Assembly (NCBI GenBank): GCA_028066355.1
Contig: JALCBP010000001.1
Coordinates: forward strand, 62,001 to 126,000
Direction of reading: 5' to 3'
Length of the DNA stretch: 64,000 bases
DNA from: UBA1268 sp002694955
GTDB lineage: Bacteria > Planctomycetota > Planctomycetia > Pirellulales > UBA1268
The notes beneath the pieces are model-generated. The model searched no databases, was not told the origin of the DNA, and saw only the letters and a list, made by a program, of their open reading frames with translations. The position numbers and the translations under genes are program-made. Below are positions 16,961 through 25,498 of this stretch, piece by piece. Position 1 is the first letter of the stretch. Each line of letters begins with the position of its first letter.

Positions 16961-18892
16961 ATGTCGACTATCCTTCCCACTATTGAGTCACCGCAGGATA
17001 TCCAAGGACTTTCCCCTGAAGACCTTGAAGTGCTTGCTACAGAAATGCGGCAAGCCTTATGTCAAGTTGCTGCGAGTCGCACAGCACACTTTGCCTCGAA
17101 TTTGGGTGTTGTTGAACTTTGCTTAGCTCTTCACCGTGTTTTTGATTTCAGCAAAGATCGGCTTATCTGGGATACCGGTCATCAAATCTATCCCCATAAA
17201 CTCATTACAGGAAGATATAACCAGTTCGACTCGATTCGAACTCGCGGCGGCCTCATGGGCTTCCCAAACCCTGCTGAAAGCCCCTACGACTTATTCATGA
17301 CCGGCCATGCTGGCTGCAGCGTGTCCGCTGCTCTCGGCCTCGCCAGTGGAGATTCCTTACAGGGCCACGATGATCGCCACAGTGTCGCGGTTATTGGAGA
17401 CGGTGCACTTCCATCCGGGATTGTTTTTGAAGCGCTCAACAACGCTGGATTTTTGAAAAAACGTCTCATTATTATCCTCAATGACAACCGAATGTCGATC
17501 TGCCCTCGAGTAGGTGCGTTAGCGGAGTACCTTGATGTAGTTCGAACTAATCCCTGGTACCGCGGCATACGTGACAAAGCTGGAAACCTCATCAAGGGCG
17601 TGCCAATGGTCGGGGAATCCATGGAGCGAATGCTTGTAAACGTAAAAGATTCACTCAAAGCCACACTTCATGGTGGAATGTTATTTGAAGCTCTCGGAGT
17701 TAGATACTTTGGCCCTGTTGAGGGACACACCCTCCCAAACCTGATTCGTTACCTCGAACTCGTCAAAGATGAAGAAGGGCCTATTCTCCTGCATGTCCTT
17801 ACAGAGAAAGGACATGGATTCAAACCTGCAGAAGACGACCCTGTTTTCTTCCACACCCCTGCTCCTTTTGAGTGCGACGATGATGATTGTATTGTCGCGG
17901 TCAAGAAATCTTCGGTAAGAGGGTATACCGATGCTGCGAGTGCAGCGATCACCGACTGCATGAAACAAGATGACCGAGTGACGGTCATGACGGCTGCGAT
18001 GTGCCAAGGAAACAAACTCGAAACTGTACGAGAGGCATTTCCTGATCGCTTTTTTGATGTTGGTATTTGTGAATCACACGCAGTTGCCTTTGCCGCGGGT
18101 CAAGCTAAGGCTGGATGCCGACCGATCGTTGACATTTACAGCACTTTTCTTCAGCGGTCCTACGACCAAATCTTCCAAGAGGTCTGCTTACAGAATTTAC
18201 CTGTTGTTTTTATGCTAGATCGCGCTGGACTCACTGGGCCAGACGGCCCCACTCATCACGGCGTCTTTGATTTGGGTTACATGCGACTTTTCCCAAACAT
18301 GACTGTTCTCGCTCCCGCCGACGAATATGACCTCAAATCAATGGTGGCATGGGCATTGAAACAGGACGGACCTGTTGCTATTCGATACCCAAAAGCAGTT
18401 CTTGAGACAGAACTCAGTAACCGGTTCGGGGAAAATAGACTACCCATTTCCACAAGACAGTGTGAACAACTTATTGACGGGCCCGACGGCCTCATTATCG
18501 GTTGCGGCAGTCTTGTAGGATCATGCTTAGCAGCGGTTGAAGAGCTCCAAAAAGAGGGGCTTCGAGTTGGGTTAATAAATGCACGCTTTATCAAACCATT
18601 GGATAAAGAGACACTTCTGAAGCGAATAAAAATGAGCCCTTGGGTTGTCTCTGTTGAAGAGAATATGCTCCAAGCTGGATTCGGTTCAGCGATTCTTGAG
18701 GCTATCCATGACGCAGCCATTGATACTGGCCCAATACGACGCCTTGGCATTCCTGATCGTTTCATTGAGCATGGCGACCGCGGTGATCTACTTTCGAGTC
18801 TCACTCTCGATGCAAGTGGGATTGCAGAGGTGTGCAGAGAGCTTTCAGGGCACACTGCAACAACCGCCGTCGCCGCCCCACTCCAAGACTGA
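16961..18892 (+). CDS. dxs: 1-deoxy-D-xylulose-5-phosphate synthase (sequence-divergent)
   Basis: First enzyme of the MEP isoprenoid pathway: pyruvate plus glyceraldehyde 3-phosphate give DXP, using thiamine diphosphate. The 643 residues follow the Dxs layout. The substrate-side HQIYPHKLITGR segment is followed by the ThDP motif GDGALPSG...NDN. The pyrimidine-binding domain has DRAGLTGPDGPTHHGVFD, and a C-terminal transketolase domain (VEENMLQAGFG) closes the protein. Several usually constant positions differ: GHAGCSVS stands where GHSSTSIS is common, and NDNRMSICP stands where NDN(E/D)MSIS is common. The domain order and THHGVFD favour a working Dxs, and the neighbouring prenyl synthase supports it. 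A second, canonical dxs elsewhere in the genome cannot be excluded. It starts at ATG 16961. Confidence 0.9.
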   Translation: MSTILPTIESPQDIQGLSPEDLEVLATEMRQALCQVAASRTAHFASNLGVVELCLALHRVFDFSKDRLIWDTGHQIYPHKLITGRYNQFDSIRTRGGLMGFPNPAESPYDLFMTGHAGCSVSAALGLASGDSLQGHDDRHSVAVIGDGALPSGIVFEALNNAGFLKKRLIIILNDNRMSICPRVGALAEYLDVVRTNPWYRGIRDKAGNLIKGVPMVGESMERMLVNVKDSLKATLHGGMLFEALGVRYFGPVEGHTLPNLIRYLELVKDEEGPILLHVLTEKGHGFKPAEDDPVFFHTPAPFECDDDDCIVAVKKSSVRGYTDAASAAITDCMKQDDRVTVMTAAMCQGNKLETVREAFPDRFFDVGICESHAVAFAAGQAKAGCRPIVDIYSTFLQRSYDQIFQEVCLQNLPVVFMLDRAGLTGPDGPTHHGVFDLGYMRLFPNMTVLAPADEYDLKSMVAWALKQDGPVAIRYPKAVLETELSNRFGENRLPISTRQCEQLIDGPDGLIIGCGSLVGSCLAAVEELQKEGLRVGLINARFIKPLDKETLLKRIKMSPWVVSVEENMLQAGFGSAILEAIHDAAIDTGPIRRLGIPDRFIEHGDRGDLLSSLTLDASGIAEVCRELSGHTATTAVAAPLQD

Positions 18893-18931
18893 CCACGTAA
18901 TAAATTGTGGTTCCCTTCAGGCTCAATCCTT

Positions 18932-19921
18932 ATGGCTGATGACAATAAACTTTCATCGATAGACGCCGACGCCAAAAAAACAACGAGGGGAAGCCGACTT
19001 CGTTCGGGGAATCCGGTACCTGACAGCTTGCGCGTGGCTTTAGTTGGACCTGCAGAGGTGCTAGAAACAAAAACACTTGCAAAAGAAATCCAAAAAATTC
19101 TGACTAGTCTTGGCCATCATGTTGAAACGATGCTTGCAGCCAGAACTGCATGGGAACCAACTCCAAAAGAAGGTCTTGATTCCAACATCGCTCACGATGC
19201 CGATCTAGTCATTGTCTTAGGTGGAGATGGTTCAATTCTTCGAACCGCCCGGTGGATGGGATACCATCAGACACCCGTACTTGGTGTGAATCTTGGCCGA
19301 CTTGGTTTCCTTGCTGATTTTTCACCAAACGAAGTTGAACTGGCCATCAACGAACTTATTGCAGGCAGGTTCCGCCTAGTCGAACACATGATGTTTGAGA
19401 CGTGTGTTATTCGAAAAAACAAAATAGTAGCCAGGGGTCTTGGCCTCAATGAAACATCGCTTCTTGCCGGCCCACCATTTTCACTTTTCGAGGTTGAACT
19501 CCACGTCGATGACGAATTGGCCACTATCTACCGAGGTGATGGCTTAATCATCAGCACCCCTGTTGGTTCCACAGCGTACAACATGTCTGCTGGAGGTCCA
19601 ATTGTCAGAAAATCACTGGAGGCATTTATTTTCACTCCACTGAATCCGCACACTCTCACTCATCGCACTGTTATCGACACAGCATCTCGGCACTATAGTC
19701 TCGTGGTACCATCTCCAAACAACGAATCCTCCTGCGTGGTTGACGGCCGTCTTCTGGTCACACTGCAAGCTGGGGACAAAGTTCAAATCTCACGTGCTGA
19801 ACCCAAATTTTGCCTGATTGAAACAAACCAGCACGGTTATTATTCCACCCTTCGTGACAAATTGGCGTGGGGAGGAGACATTCAGAACACCTCATCGGAA
19901 ATTAGCTGCCGTGACGGTTGA
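18932..19921 (+). CDS. nadK: NAD kinase
   Basis: Phosphorylates NAD to NADP in the cytoplasm. The protein carries the family's GGDG motif (VIVLGGDGSILRTAR), the following LGVNLGRLGFLAD segment, GDGLIISTPVGSTAYNMSAGGP (the NAD-binding NE/D and STAY region) and a C-terminal VVDGR strand. I placed the start at ATG 18932 (MADDNKLSS, 329 residues). The upstream in-frame TTG at 18905 would add nine residues without support. The N-terminal 25 residues are polar and probably unstructured. It lies 39 bases after dxs and may share its message. It pairs functionally with the NAD synthetase at 57.7-59.7 kb. Confidence 0.95.
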   Translation: MADDNKLSSIDADAKKTTRGSRLRSGNPVPDSLRVALVGPAEVLETKTLAKEIQKILTSLGHHVETMLAARTAWEPTPKEGLDSNIAHDADLVIVLGGDGSILRTARWMGYHQTPVLGVNLGRLGFLADFSPNEVELAINELIAGRFRLVEHMMFETCVIRKNKIVARGLGLNETSLLAGPPFSLFEVELHVDDELATIYRGDGLIISTPVGSTAYNMSAGGPIVRKSLEAFIFTPLNPHTLTHRTVIDTASRHYSLVVPSPNNESSCVVDGRLLVTLQAGDKVQISRAEPKFCLIETNQHGYYSTLRDKLAWGGDIQNTSSEISCRDG

Positions 19922-19951
19922 AGCACCGCATTGGCACGAAGAAAAAATAAT

Positions 19952-20818
19952 ATGAAGCACTATTTCTTTATTTGCCTTATAGGACTACTCACCCCCAGCG
20001 GAATGCTTAATGCCCAAGACGAGCCTCAAGTAGACGAGCAGCCACAACTCCTCCGGTATAAATTTAGCCCAGGAGAAACGATTTCAGCAAAGGTTTCTCA
20101 CCGTGCGATCACCGAAACAACAATTAATGGAACCACTCAGCACATTGAAACTGCAACTGATTCAATTAAGTCTTGGAAAATAACCGATGTTGACCAGGAT
20201 GGATTGGCAACGCTGGAACATTTAGTGGACCACGTCAAGATGATGACACGAACGAGTGGAGTGGAGTCCGTACGATGGGATAGCGACAGTCAAGAAGCAC
20301 CACCTGAGGGATATGAAGGTGTCCAACTTGGACTTGGAAAACCTCTCTCTGAACTCACAATTGACTCGTGTGGACGGATAATGAAACGGAAAAACTTCTT
20401 CCCAACACCTCCTTCAAATACGGGCGACCTGATGGTTGTTCCCTTACCGGACTCCCCGGTAACCACTGGGACGTCCTGGGCGGTACCGGACACCATAATC
20501 ATCGAGCTCCCAGGAGGTGCTCGGAAGTCTGTTCGAACACGACTACGTTACCAGGTAACAAAACTCGAGGACGATCGTGCCAGCATTAAAGTAGACACGA
20601 CAGTCCTCACACCTATCCACGACACTCAGACAGAATCACGTCTCCTTGAGAGAATCTGGTCGGGGCAAATCATATTTGATATTGATCGTGGTTGTGTAAT
20701 TGAAAGGTCAGTACGTGTCGACAGACGGGTTGTCGGATTTCACGGACCAGCTTCGAGTATTCGCTACAAGGCAAGCCGAGAAGAACAACTCATTTCCAAC
20801 TCTTCGCAGTTGAAATAA
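19952..20818 (+). CDS. Secreted protein of unknown function
   Basis: A 288-residue protein that I can assign only loosely to a planctomycete-type secreted family. ATG 19952 gives a classic signal peptide (MKHYFFICLIGLLTPSGMLNAQ, cleavage after the NAQ region). The mature part is beta-rich: it starts LLRYKFSPGETISAKV and contains repeated strand-forming stretches such as TTVLTPIHDT and IWSGQIIFDIDRGCVIERSV. The pattern resembles proteins that measure or bind at the cell surface, but no catalytic motif is visible. The TTG at 19931 reported by a simple frame search is less likely. It lies 30 bases after nadK; the dnaA gene converges from the right. Confidence 0.75.
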   Translation: MKHYFFICLIGLLTPSGMLNAQDEPQVDEQPQLLRYKFSPGETISAKVSHRAITETTINGTTQHIETATDSIKSWKITDVDQDGLATLEHLVDHVKMMTRTSGVESVRWDSDSQEAPPEGYEGVQLGLGKPLSELTIDSCGRIMKRKNFFPTPPSNTGDLMVVPLPDSPVTTGTSWAVPDTIIIELPGGARKSVRTRLRYQVTKLEDDRASIKVDTTVLTPIHDTQTESRLLERIWSGQIIFDIDRGCVIERSVRVDRRVVGFHGPASSIRYKASREEQLISNSSQLK

Positions 20819-20860
20819 GTTGCAAATACCACAGATGCTTGACACCCAAAGACTATTGTC

Positions 20861-22576
20861 TCAACCGGCTCGCAAGACATCCTCGACACGGCGAATCGCC
20901 TGGTCGACTTCCCACGTTGCATCTGCGAGGACAATACTTGACTGGGAAGTCATCCATTTACGAACAGTTTTCTCTGCTGCAAGAACAGTAGAGTGGCTTC
21001 GCCGACCAAAATGTCGACCGATATCAGCAAGTGCGGCACCAGTATGCTTTCGAGCGAGAAACATAGCTAACATTCGAGGATGGTTGACAGCTCTGGAACG
21101 ACGCGTTGACTTAAGGTCAGACTCAGAAATTCCAAATGCTGCACACACCGCTTGCTCTATGTCAGCCAAGCGAAGACTTCGGGCACTTGATCGAATAAGG
21201 TCAGCAAGAGCTTCTCTGGCTAAATCTAGGGTCACCGGAGCACCCAGCATGTGACTTGCTGCCTCCAGCCTATTGATACCACCAATTAACTCTCTAGCAT
21301 GACGGGTAAGGCTGTTGGCAAGAAAATCAACAACATCTGCCGGCAGAACGATTTGCCTCTTTGCTGCCAAGCCGGAAACGATCCCCCGTCGCACCTCAAA
21401 ATCAGGGGGCATGATCCCTGCAGTCATACCTCCGCGCAACCGGCCTGTTAGTTCGCTTCCAAGACCAGAGAGACTTTCAATATCGCGATCACTCGCAAAT
21501 ACTATTTGCTTTCCAGCTCGGTGAAGCGTATCCACTGTACTCTGTAGCTCAAGTAACGTGGCTCGCTTTCCAACAAAAAATTGCAGATCATCGATGGCCA
21601 ATAAATCAACCGCTCGGCAGCTTCTCCGAAAGCCGGGCAGGCCACTTCCATGCAGTGCTTGCAGGAAATTCGTCGTAAATTGCTCTGCTGAGAACATGGC
21701 GACGGCCAAGCCCGGTCGAGATTGACGAGCATGGTTGCATATCCCTGCTAAGAGATGACTTTTCCCAACGCCACTTGGACCATGCACAAGAACTGGAGAC
21801 ATTTCACCGAGACGACTAGCAGCGAGCTCAACTGCTGCATAGGCCATCCGATTGCTCGAGCCAACCGAAAACTCCTCCAAACGGACTGACGGCCGCCGTA
21901 AACGAGCTTTTCTATCAGTTACGAAGGACGTTTCCTGGGCTTTTGGGAGGTCCGCTTCTTCATGAGGTGATTTCTTGAGGCTCCCGCGAGCGCCCTGAAC
22001 TTTTGATCTGCTCGGTTCTGAGGAGATTCTCGCCGCATCAGCCTCTTTCATACCGTCAGTAGGTACCTTAACTTCGAAAGCAGCTTGCTCAAGAGGGCCC
22101 CATTTTACACTCACAGGCCCTTCCAAGATTCTGGTAGCACAATCAACCACATCTCCGTTGAATGTCTTTCTGAGCCAGTCTCCTGGGTAATTGGGGTCAT
22201 AGAAGACTGATACCTTGAAGCATTTCTCTTTTGAAGTTGCCTCAGAGACATGAATCTCAAAGTTGCCTCCAAACCACACGGAAAAGCGCTCCTGCCCAAG
22301 CTTTGTAGAAAGTACTTCTTTGATTCTTTCACCCGTCGTACATGACGAAAGAAACGCGGAACTATTTCCGCATGATCTTGTTGGCAGCTTTGACTCACCT
22401 GGACCTAGAACTTTAGGCAGGCATACGTCACCTACAGTTTGCGGCTGCCCCGCATTCAAGCATTCTCGAGCAACTCCGGGTGCTTTTCGAAACCGTCCTG
22501 AAGGCTGGTGAGGGTTTGTTTTTCCCACGTTTTGCGACACTCCATGTCCCGGGGCAGCTCCCGGCATAAATTCCAT
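20861..22576 (-). CDS. dnaA: Chromosomal replication initiator protein DnaA (start uncertain, variant DNA-recognition motif)
   Basis: DnaA binds the origin and opens it. Domain I begins at about GERIKEVLSTKLG. Domain III has Walker A GPSGVGKSHLL, Walker B LLAIDDLQF and LTGRLRGGM. Domain IV has the helix-turn-helix HPRMLAMFLARKHTG and the recognition loop GRHFGRRSHSTV. In most bacteria that loop reads GGRDHTTV; here the aspartate that contacts the DnaA box is serine. The frame stays open upstream to a TTG at 22687, adding 37 residues that do not look like DnaA. I use the first ATG (22576), although no start has a good ribosome site. About 80 residues still precede domain I, so the true start may be further in. 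No dnaN, recF or gyrB is nearby. The region upstream is a candidate origin. Confidence 0.93.
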   Translation of the reverse strand: MEFMPGAAPGHGVSQNVGKTNPHQPSGRFRKAPGVARECLNAGQPQTVGDVCLPKVLGPGESKLPTRSCGNSSAFLSSCTTGERIKEVLSTKLGQERFSVWFGGNFEIHVSEATSKEKCFKVSVFYDPNYPGDWLRKTFNGDVVDCATRILEGPVSVKWGPLEQAAFEVKVPTDGMKEADAARISSEPSRSKVQGARGSLKKSPHEEADLPKAQETSFVTDRKARLRRPSVRLEEFSVGSSNRMAYAAVELAASRLGEMSPVLVHGPSGVGKSHLLAGICNHARQSRPGLAVAMFSAEQFTTNFLQALHGSGLPGFRRSCRAVDLLAIDDLQFFVGKRATLLELQSTVDTLHRAGKQIVFASDRDIESLSGLGSELTGRLRGGMTAGIMPPDFEVRRGIVSGLAAKRQIVLPADVVDFLANSLTRHARELIGGINRLEAASHMLGAPVTLDLAREALADLIRSSARSLRLADIEQAVCAAFGISESDLKSTRRSRAVNHPRMLAMFLARKHTGAALADIGRHFGRRSHSTVLAAEKTVRKWMTSQSSIVLADATWEVDQAIRRVEDVLRAG

Positions 22577-22687
22577 GCAATCGATCTCGAACTCGGAACA
22601 AGGTTTCCTGCCACGTACAGCTAAGCCTAATGACAAAGAAATGCTCCCGCTCGGCGGTGAGTATAGAAGTGCTAGCACTGCTGTCAA

Positions 22688-22975
22688 ACAACCATGAAAA
22701 TACTCGCTGTTCTTCGCGTCTTGTAGTTGTGATATATCGCGAAAGTGTTGGTGGAAAAGTTGTGGGTTTTGTATCTCGAGTATTTTTTTCTGTCGAATGA
22801 ATTCAGCTATTGCCTTCTTTAGGCACTAATTTCCAGATTTTTAATCGAATTTTGATCAAAAATGACATTAATTTCGATCGCTTCCTGAAAAGCTAGCTGA
22901 AGTCCATTAAACTGGTCGAGGTCCACAAAATTGTTTTTTCGTTCGTTCCTTTTGGTACTTAGTTGGTGAATAGCC
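22688..22975. other. AT-rich intergenic region upstream of dnaA, candidate replication origin
   Basis: This gap between the divergent dnaA and PDZ genes is the longest in the window. Bases 22821-22880 are strongly AT-rich and contain a perfect palindrome TTTTGATCAAAA (22850-22861) and the first copy of a 14-base direct repeat (22843-22856). Only degenerate DnaA-box-like words are present: GGTGGAAAA at 22750-22758, TGTGGGTTT at 22761-22769 and a TCCACA core at 22922-22927. No exact TTATNCACA is found. Location and composition fit an origin; the weak boxes and the variant DnaA motif leave it unproven. It must also hold the promoters of both flanking genes. Confidence 0.4.
22843..22856 (+). repeat. 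14-base direct repeat, copy 1 (in the dnaA upstream region)
   Basis: AATCGAATTTTGAT occurs here and again, identical, at 22983-22996, exactly 140 bases downstream. It overlaps the palindrome TTTTGATCAAAA. It may be an origin or regulator binding site. Confidence 0.5.
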
Positions 22976-24562
22976 ATGCTCCAATCGAATTTTGATTATT
23001 GCCGTGGTATCCGGTTCGCGCACTGGCTTGTTCCATGTTTACTTTCAATTCTCCTAGGATTTCCAGCCGACATCAACCTGCGATCCCGTGCTGAGGATTT
23101 ACCAGAAAAACTGGGAGCCGAGGATATTTCTATTGGAGAACCACTCCAAATCCCACTTCACTCTGATAAAGAAAGTGTTTCAGTTGAGAAAGAATTGGTT
23201 TTAAAAGATTTTGATTCCTCCTCACCCGAGGAAGTCAGTCCCCCAGAGCAAAAAACAAAAAAAAACACAGACGGAAATCAACAAACAGAAAAGCGAGCCG
23301 AACCGGCAACAGTACTATCAAACGAAAAAGGAAATAACGACAACAATTCGCAAAACAAGAATGGGTTGAAAACAAAGATTGGTCCACAAAGTTCTGGCTG
23401 GCTCGGGCTTACTGTTGATGATTCAATCATTACTGGAAGACTTGTCATAGTAAAAGTTTCTGATCCGAGCCCAGCGATGCAAGCAGGCATTCAAGCCCAA
23501 GACGTGCTCTTGGCAATAGATGGTGAGCCAGTCCAAACAGCAGATCAATTGGCAGCACTTCTCGCGGCGATTCCACCAGACAAAAAAGTGCGCGCTCTTA
23601 TTGGACGCACTGAAGGCGTCAACGAAGTCACCATGACAGCCCGCATCCGACCACCCGAAAGTCGTACACCGGCACAGGTTCCGCTCCCTCAGATAGCGGA
23701 TAACCACGGAGTCTCGCCCTCGGATAATACTGCCTCTCGATTTACGCAACCACCAACCAAAATGACCGATTCAAGCGTGCCCCAAACTCCTCCATTAAGT
23801 CTGCCCTCTGCCACATTTCCACAACAAATTGCCTCCACACAGCCTCAACAAGCACAGCAGAAGCTCTCTTCTCGATTTTCCAGTCCTGACAGAACACAGC
23901 CGACACCTGCTCCAAAGACAAGTCCCTCATCGACTCAGGCGTTTGAACCTCCGCCAGCAATTAAGCCTTCGGGGCGCACACAACCCGATATGTACAAGGG
24001 CCGAACTGCACTGGGAGTCCGAACACTACCTATCGATTTGGCCACTCAAACGAGATATCGACTGCCGAGCCAGACAGGCGCTTACGTTTTTGGCGTAGTG
24101 CAAAGCCTTCCTGCATCGAATGCAGGCGTACCTCCGGGAAGTGTGATTGTTGCTTTTGGAGATCGTCTCGTGCGATCCCCTGATGAACTCAATCATTTTG
24201 TTCGAAATACGGCACCAGGTACTTTGGTTTCACTTCAATACGTTTTGCCTGGTGGTCAATCAAGGCAAACAGACGTTGCTTTACAAAGCATCGATCCGGC
24301 TCTAGAGCAAGCACTCATCGGTGTGCCTGCAAATGATTCACCAACTGAAGACCAAAATATTCAGATAGTTCGACGACCCTCACCTCAGCCAACAAACTTA
24401 AAACTGTTCCAGAACAACCCAGAAACCACCACAAAACCTGTTCTCATGGAAACAGAAATTCAACTGCTCCGAGAGGAGGTTCTACGACTAAGAAGGCGGG
24501 TAGAGGTACTCGAGCAGAACGCTAACCCGAATAAGAACAGTCCGAACCGAAAAATTCTCTAA
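22976..24562 (+). CDS. Exported protein with two PDZ domains and a C-terminal coiled coil
   Basis: A 528-residue protein of unknown role with no protease domain. A basic, hydrophobic N-terminus (HWLVPCLLSILLGFPADI) is a signal peptide or anchor. An acidic/polar linker follows, then PDZ domain 1 (about 140-215: GWLGLTVDDSII, PAMQAGIQAQDVLLAIDGEPV). A Pro/Gln/Ser-rich linker of about 110 residues leads to PDZ domain 2 (about 343-440: ALGVRTLPIDLA, ASNAGVPPGSVIVAFGDRLV). The end has a short leucine/arginine heptad coil (LLREEVLRLRRRVEVLEQN). It is probably a periplasmic scaffold that binds C-terminal peptides, and it resembles the PDZ parts of DegP/HtrA proteins. It is divergent from dnaA across the candidate origin, and copy 2 of the 14-base repeat lies in its codons 3-7. 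Confidence 0.85.
   Translation: MLQSNFDYCRGIRFAHWLVPCLLSILLGFPADINLRSRAEDLPEKLGAEDISIGEPLQIPLHSDKESVSVEKELVLKDFDSSSPEEVSPPEQKTKKNTDGNQQTEKRAEPATVLSNEKGNNDNNSQNKNGLKTKIGPQSSGWLGLTVDDSIITGRLVIVKVSDPSPAMQAGIQAQDVLLAIDGEPVQTADQLAALLAAIPPDKKVRALIGRTEGVNEVTMTARIRPPESRTPAQVPLPQIADNHGVSPSDNTASRFTQPPTKMTDSSVPQTPPLSLPSATFPQQIASTQPQQAQQKLSSRFSSPDRTQPTPAPKTSPSSTQAFEPPPAIKPSGRTQPDMYKGRTALGVRTLPIDLATQTRYRLPSQTGAYVFGVVQSLPASNAGVPPGSVIVAFGDRLVRSPDELNHFVRNTAPGTLVSLQYVLPGGQSRQTDVALQSIDPALEQALIGVPANDSPTEDQNIQIVRRPSPQPTNLKLFQNNPETTTKPVLMETEIQLLREEVLRLRRRVEVLEQNANPNKNSPNRKIL
22983..22996 (+). repeat. 14-base direct repeat, copy 2 (inside the PDZ gene start)
   Basis: An exact copy of AATCGAATTTTGAT at 22843-22856. 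Here it forms codons 3-7 of the PDZ protein, so coding constraint could explain one copy but not the match to intergenic DNA. Confidence 0.5.
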
Positions 24563-24609
24563 CTACTTGGCTTCTCATCGTTATCTTACCCGGCAGGCTT
24601 CAAGAATTT

Positions 24610-25407
24610 CTACTGCATACTTGGTTTGATCTTAAGGCGTTCGAGTTCTTCGGAAAGAGAAATACCTTGAGGGCCCTCTAAAGAAGTTGACCATTTCGCA
24701 ACTCGAGAAACTTCAGGCTTCACAGAGTAGTCCCCGCTTCGGCGTCCTCCTGCCACAGCCCATCCTTCAGCGTCGTTGCTCAAGCAATTTAATATTTGTT
24801 CAACCCCAATACGGTGCGCCTCAAGGCCATCTCGATCCAGTTTTGGGGGAATATGGATAGGGCGGCTAACTACGGCACGACTCCGACTACCAGGCCGAGG
24901 AATAGCGAATTTATCCCACGTACCCAACCGCCATGGCCTGTCATACCCAAACCCCATTGCGACAATTGGAATGTTCATGGTGCTGGCAAGAAACACGCAA
25001 CCAACAGCCAGACGGCGACGAGGCCCGCGAGGACCATCAGGGGTAATTGTGAGGCTTTCGTTCCGCGCTCTGAGTGATAATTCTCGTAGAGCGGTGGAGC
25101 CACCCCGAAAGGTGCTCCCACGAACTACACCAAAACCCATCATCCGAGCAACTCGATCAAGAACGTTAGCGTCAGCATGGCGAGATAAAAGCATTGCTAT
25201 GTTACAATGCCCTCTCAAATAAAGCGGTATCAATATATTTTCGTGCCAGAAAACATATATCTTCGGGCCACGAAAGTCCCGATGAACAGGATCTACCAGT
25301 CGATCACCATACTGCACACGAGAGCGCATCGTTCCAAGCCATTGGCGAATAACACCTGCTGCTACTAAAGAACAACTTCCTATGGCAATATGAGATTGTA
25401 TTTTCAT
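24610..25407 (-). CDS. DUF374-type lysophospholipid/lipid A acyltransferase-like protein
   Basis: A 265-residue member of the DUF374 group, related to the LpxL/HtrB acyltransferases. The catalytic-type block is YVFWHENILIPL (histidine and acidic residue in the HxxxxD/E position), followed by LLSRHADA, VVRGSTFRGGSTALREL, the substrate-binding ITPDGPRGPRR and a conserved IPIVAMGFGY. The N-terminal hydrophobic stretch is short. It probably adds an acyl chain to a lipid A precursor at the inner membrane, which agrees with the Kdo transferase at the start of the window. That substrate is inference; several DUF374 proteins have no assigned reaction. It starts at ATG 25407 and lies downstream of dapF on the same strand, 91 bases away. 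Confidence 0.85.
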   Translation of the reverse strand: MKIQSHIAIGSCSLVAAGVIRQWLGTMRSRVQYGDRLVDPVHRDFRGPKIYVFWHENILIPLYLRGHCNIAMLLSRHADANVLDRVARMMGFGVVRGSTFRGGSTALRELSLRARNESLTITPDGPRGPRRRLAVGCVFLASTMNIPIVAMGFGYDRPWRLGTWDKFAIPRPGSRSRAVVSRPIHIPPKLDRDGLEAHRIGVEQILNCLSNDAEGWAVAGGRRSGDYSVKPEVSRVAKWSTSLEGPQGISLSEELERLKIKPSMQ

Positions 25408-25498
25408 TGAAAAACTTATCGGCTTTTTGTGTACCGAATATTTTATTCGTCAACTAAAACCTGAGGCAATGAAGACGATCTACATGTCTCAGGTTACG

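Noticed and set aside
18277..18975. 232-codon ORF antisense to dxs and nadK
   Set aside because: Mirror of coding sequence; serine/arginine-rich composition typical of an antisense frame.
22577..22687. Extra 37 residues at the DnaA N-terminus from a TTG
   Set aside because: They do not resemble any DnaA domain and have no ribosome site; the ATG at 22576 was used, though the true start may lie still further in.
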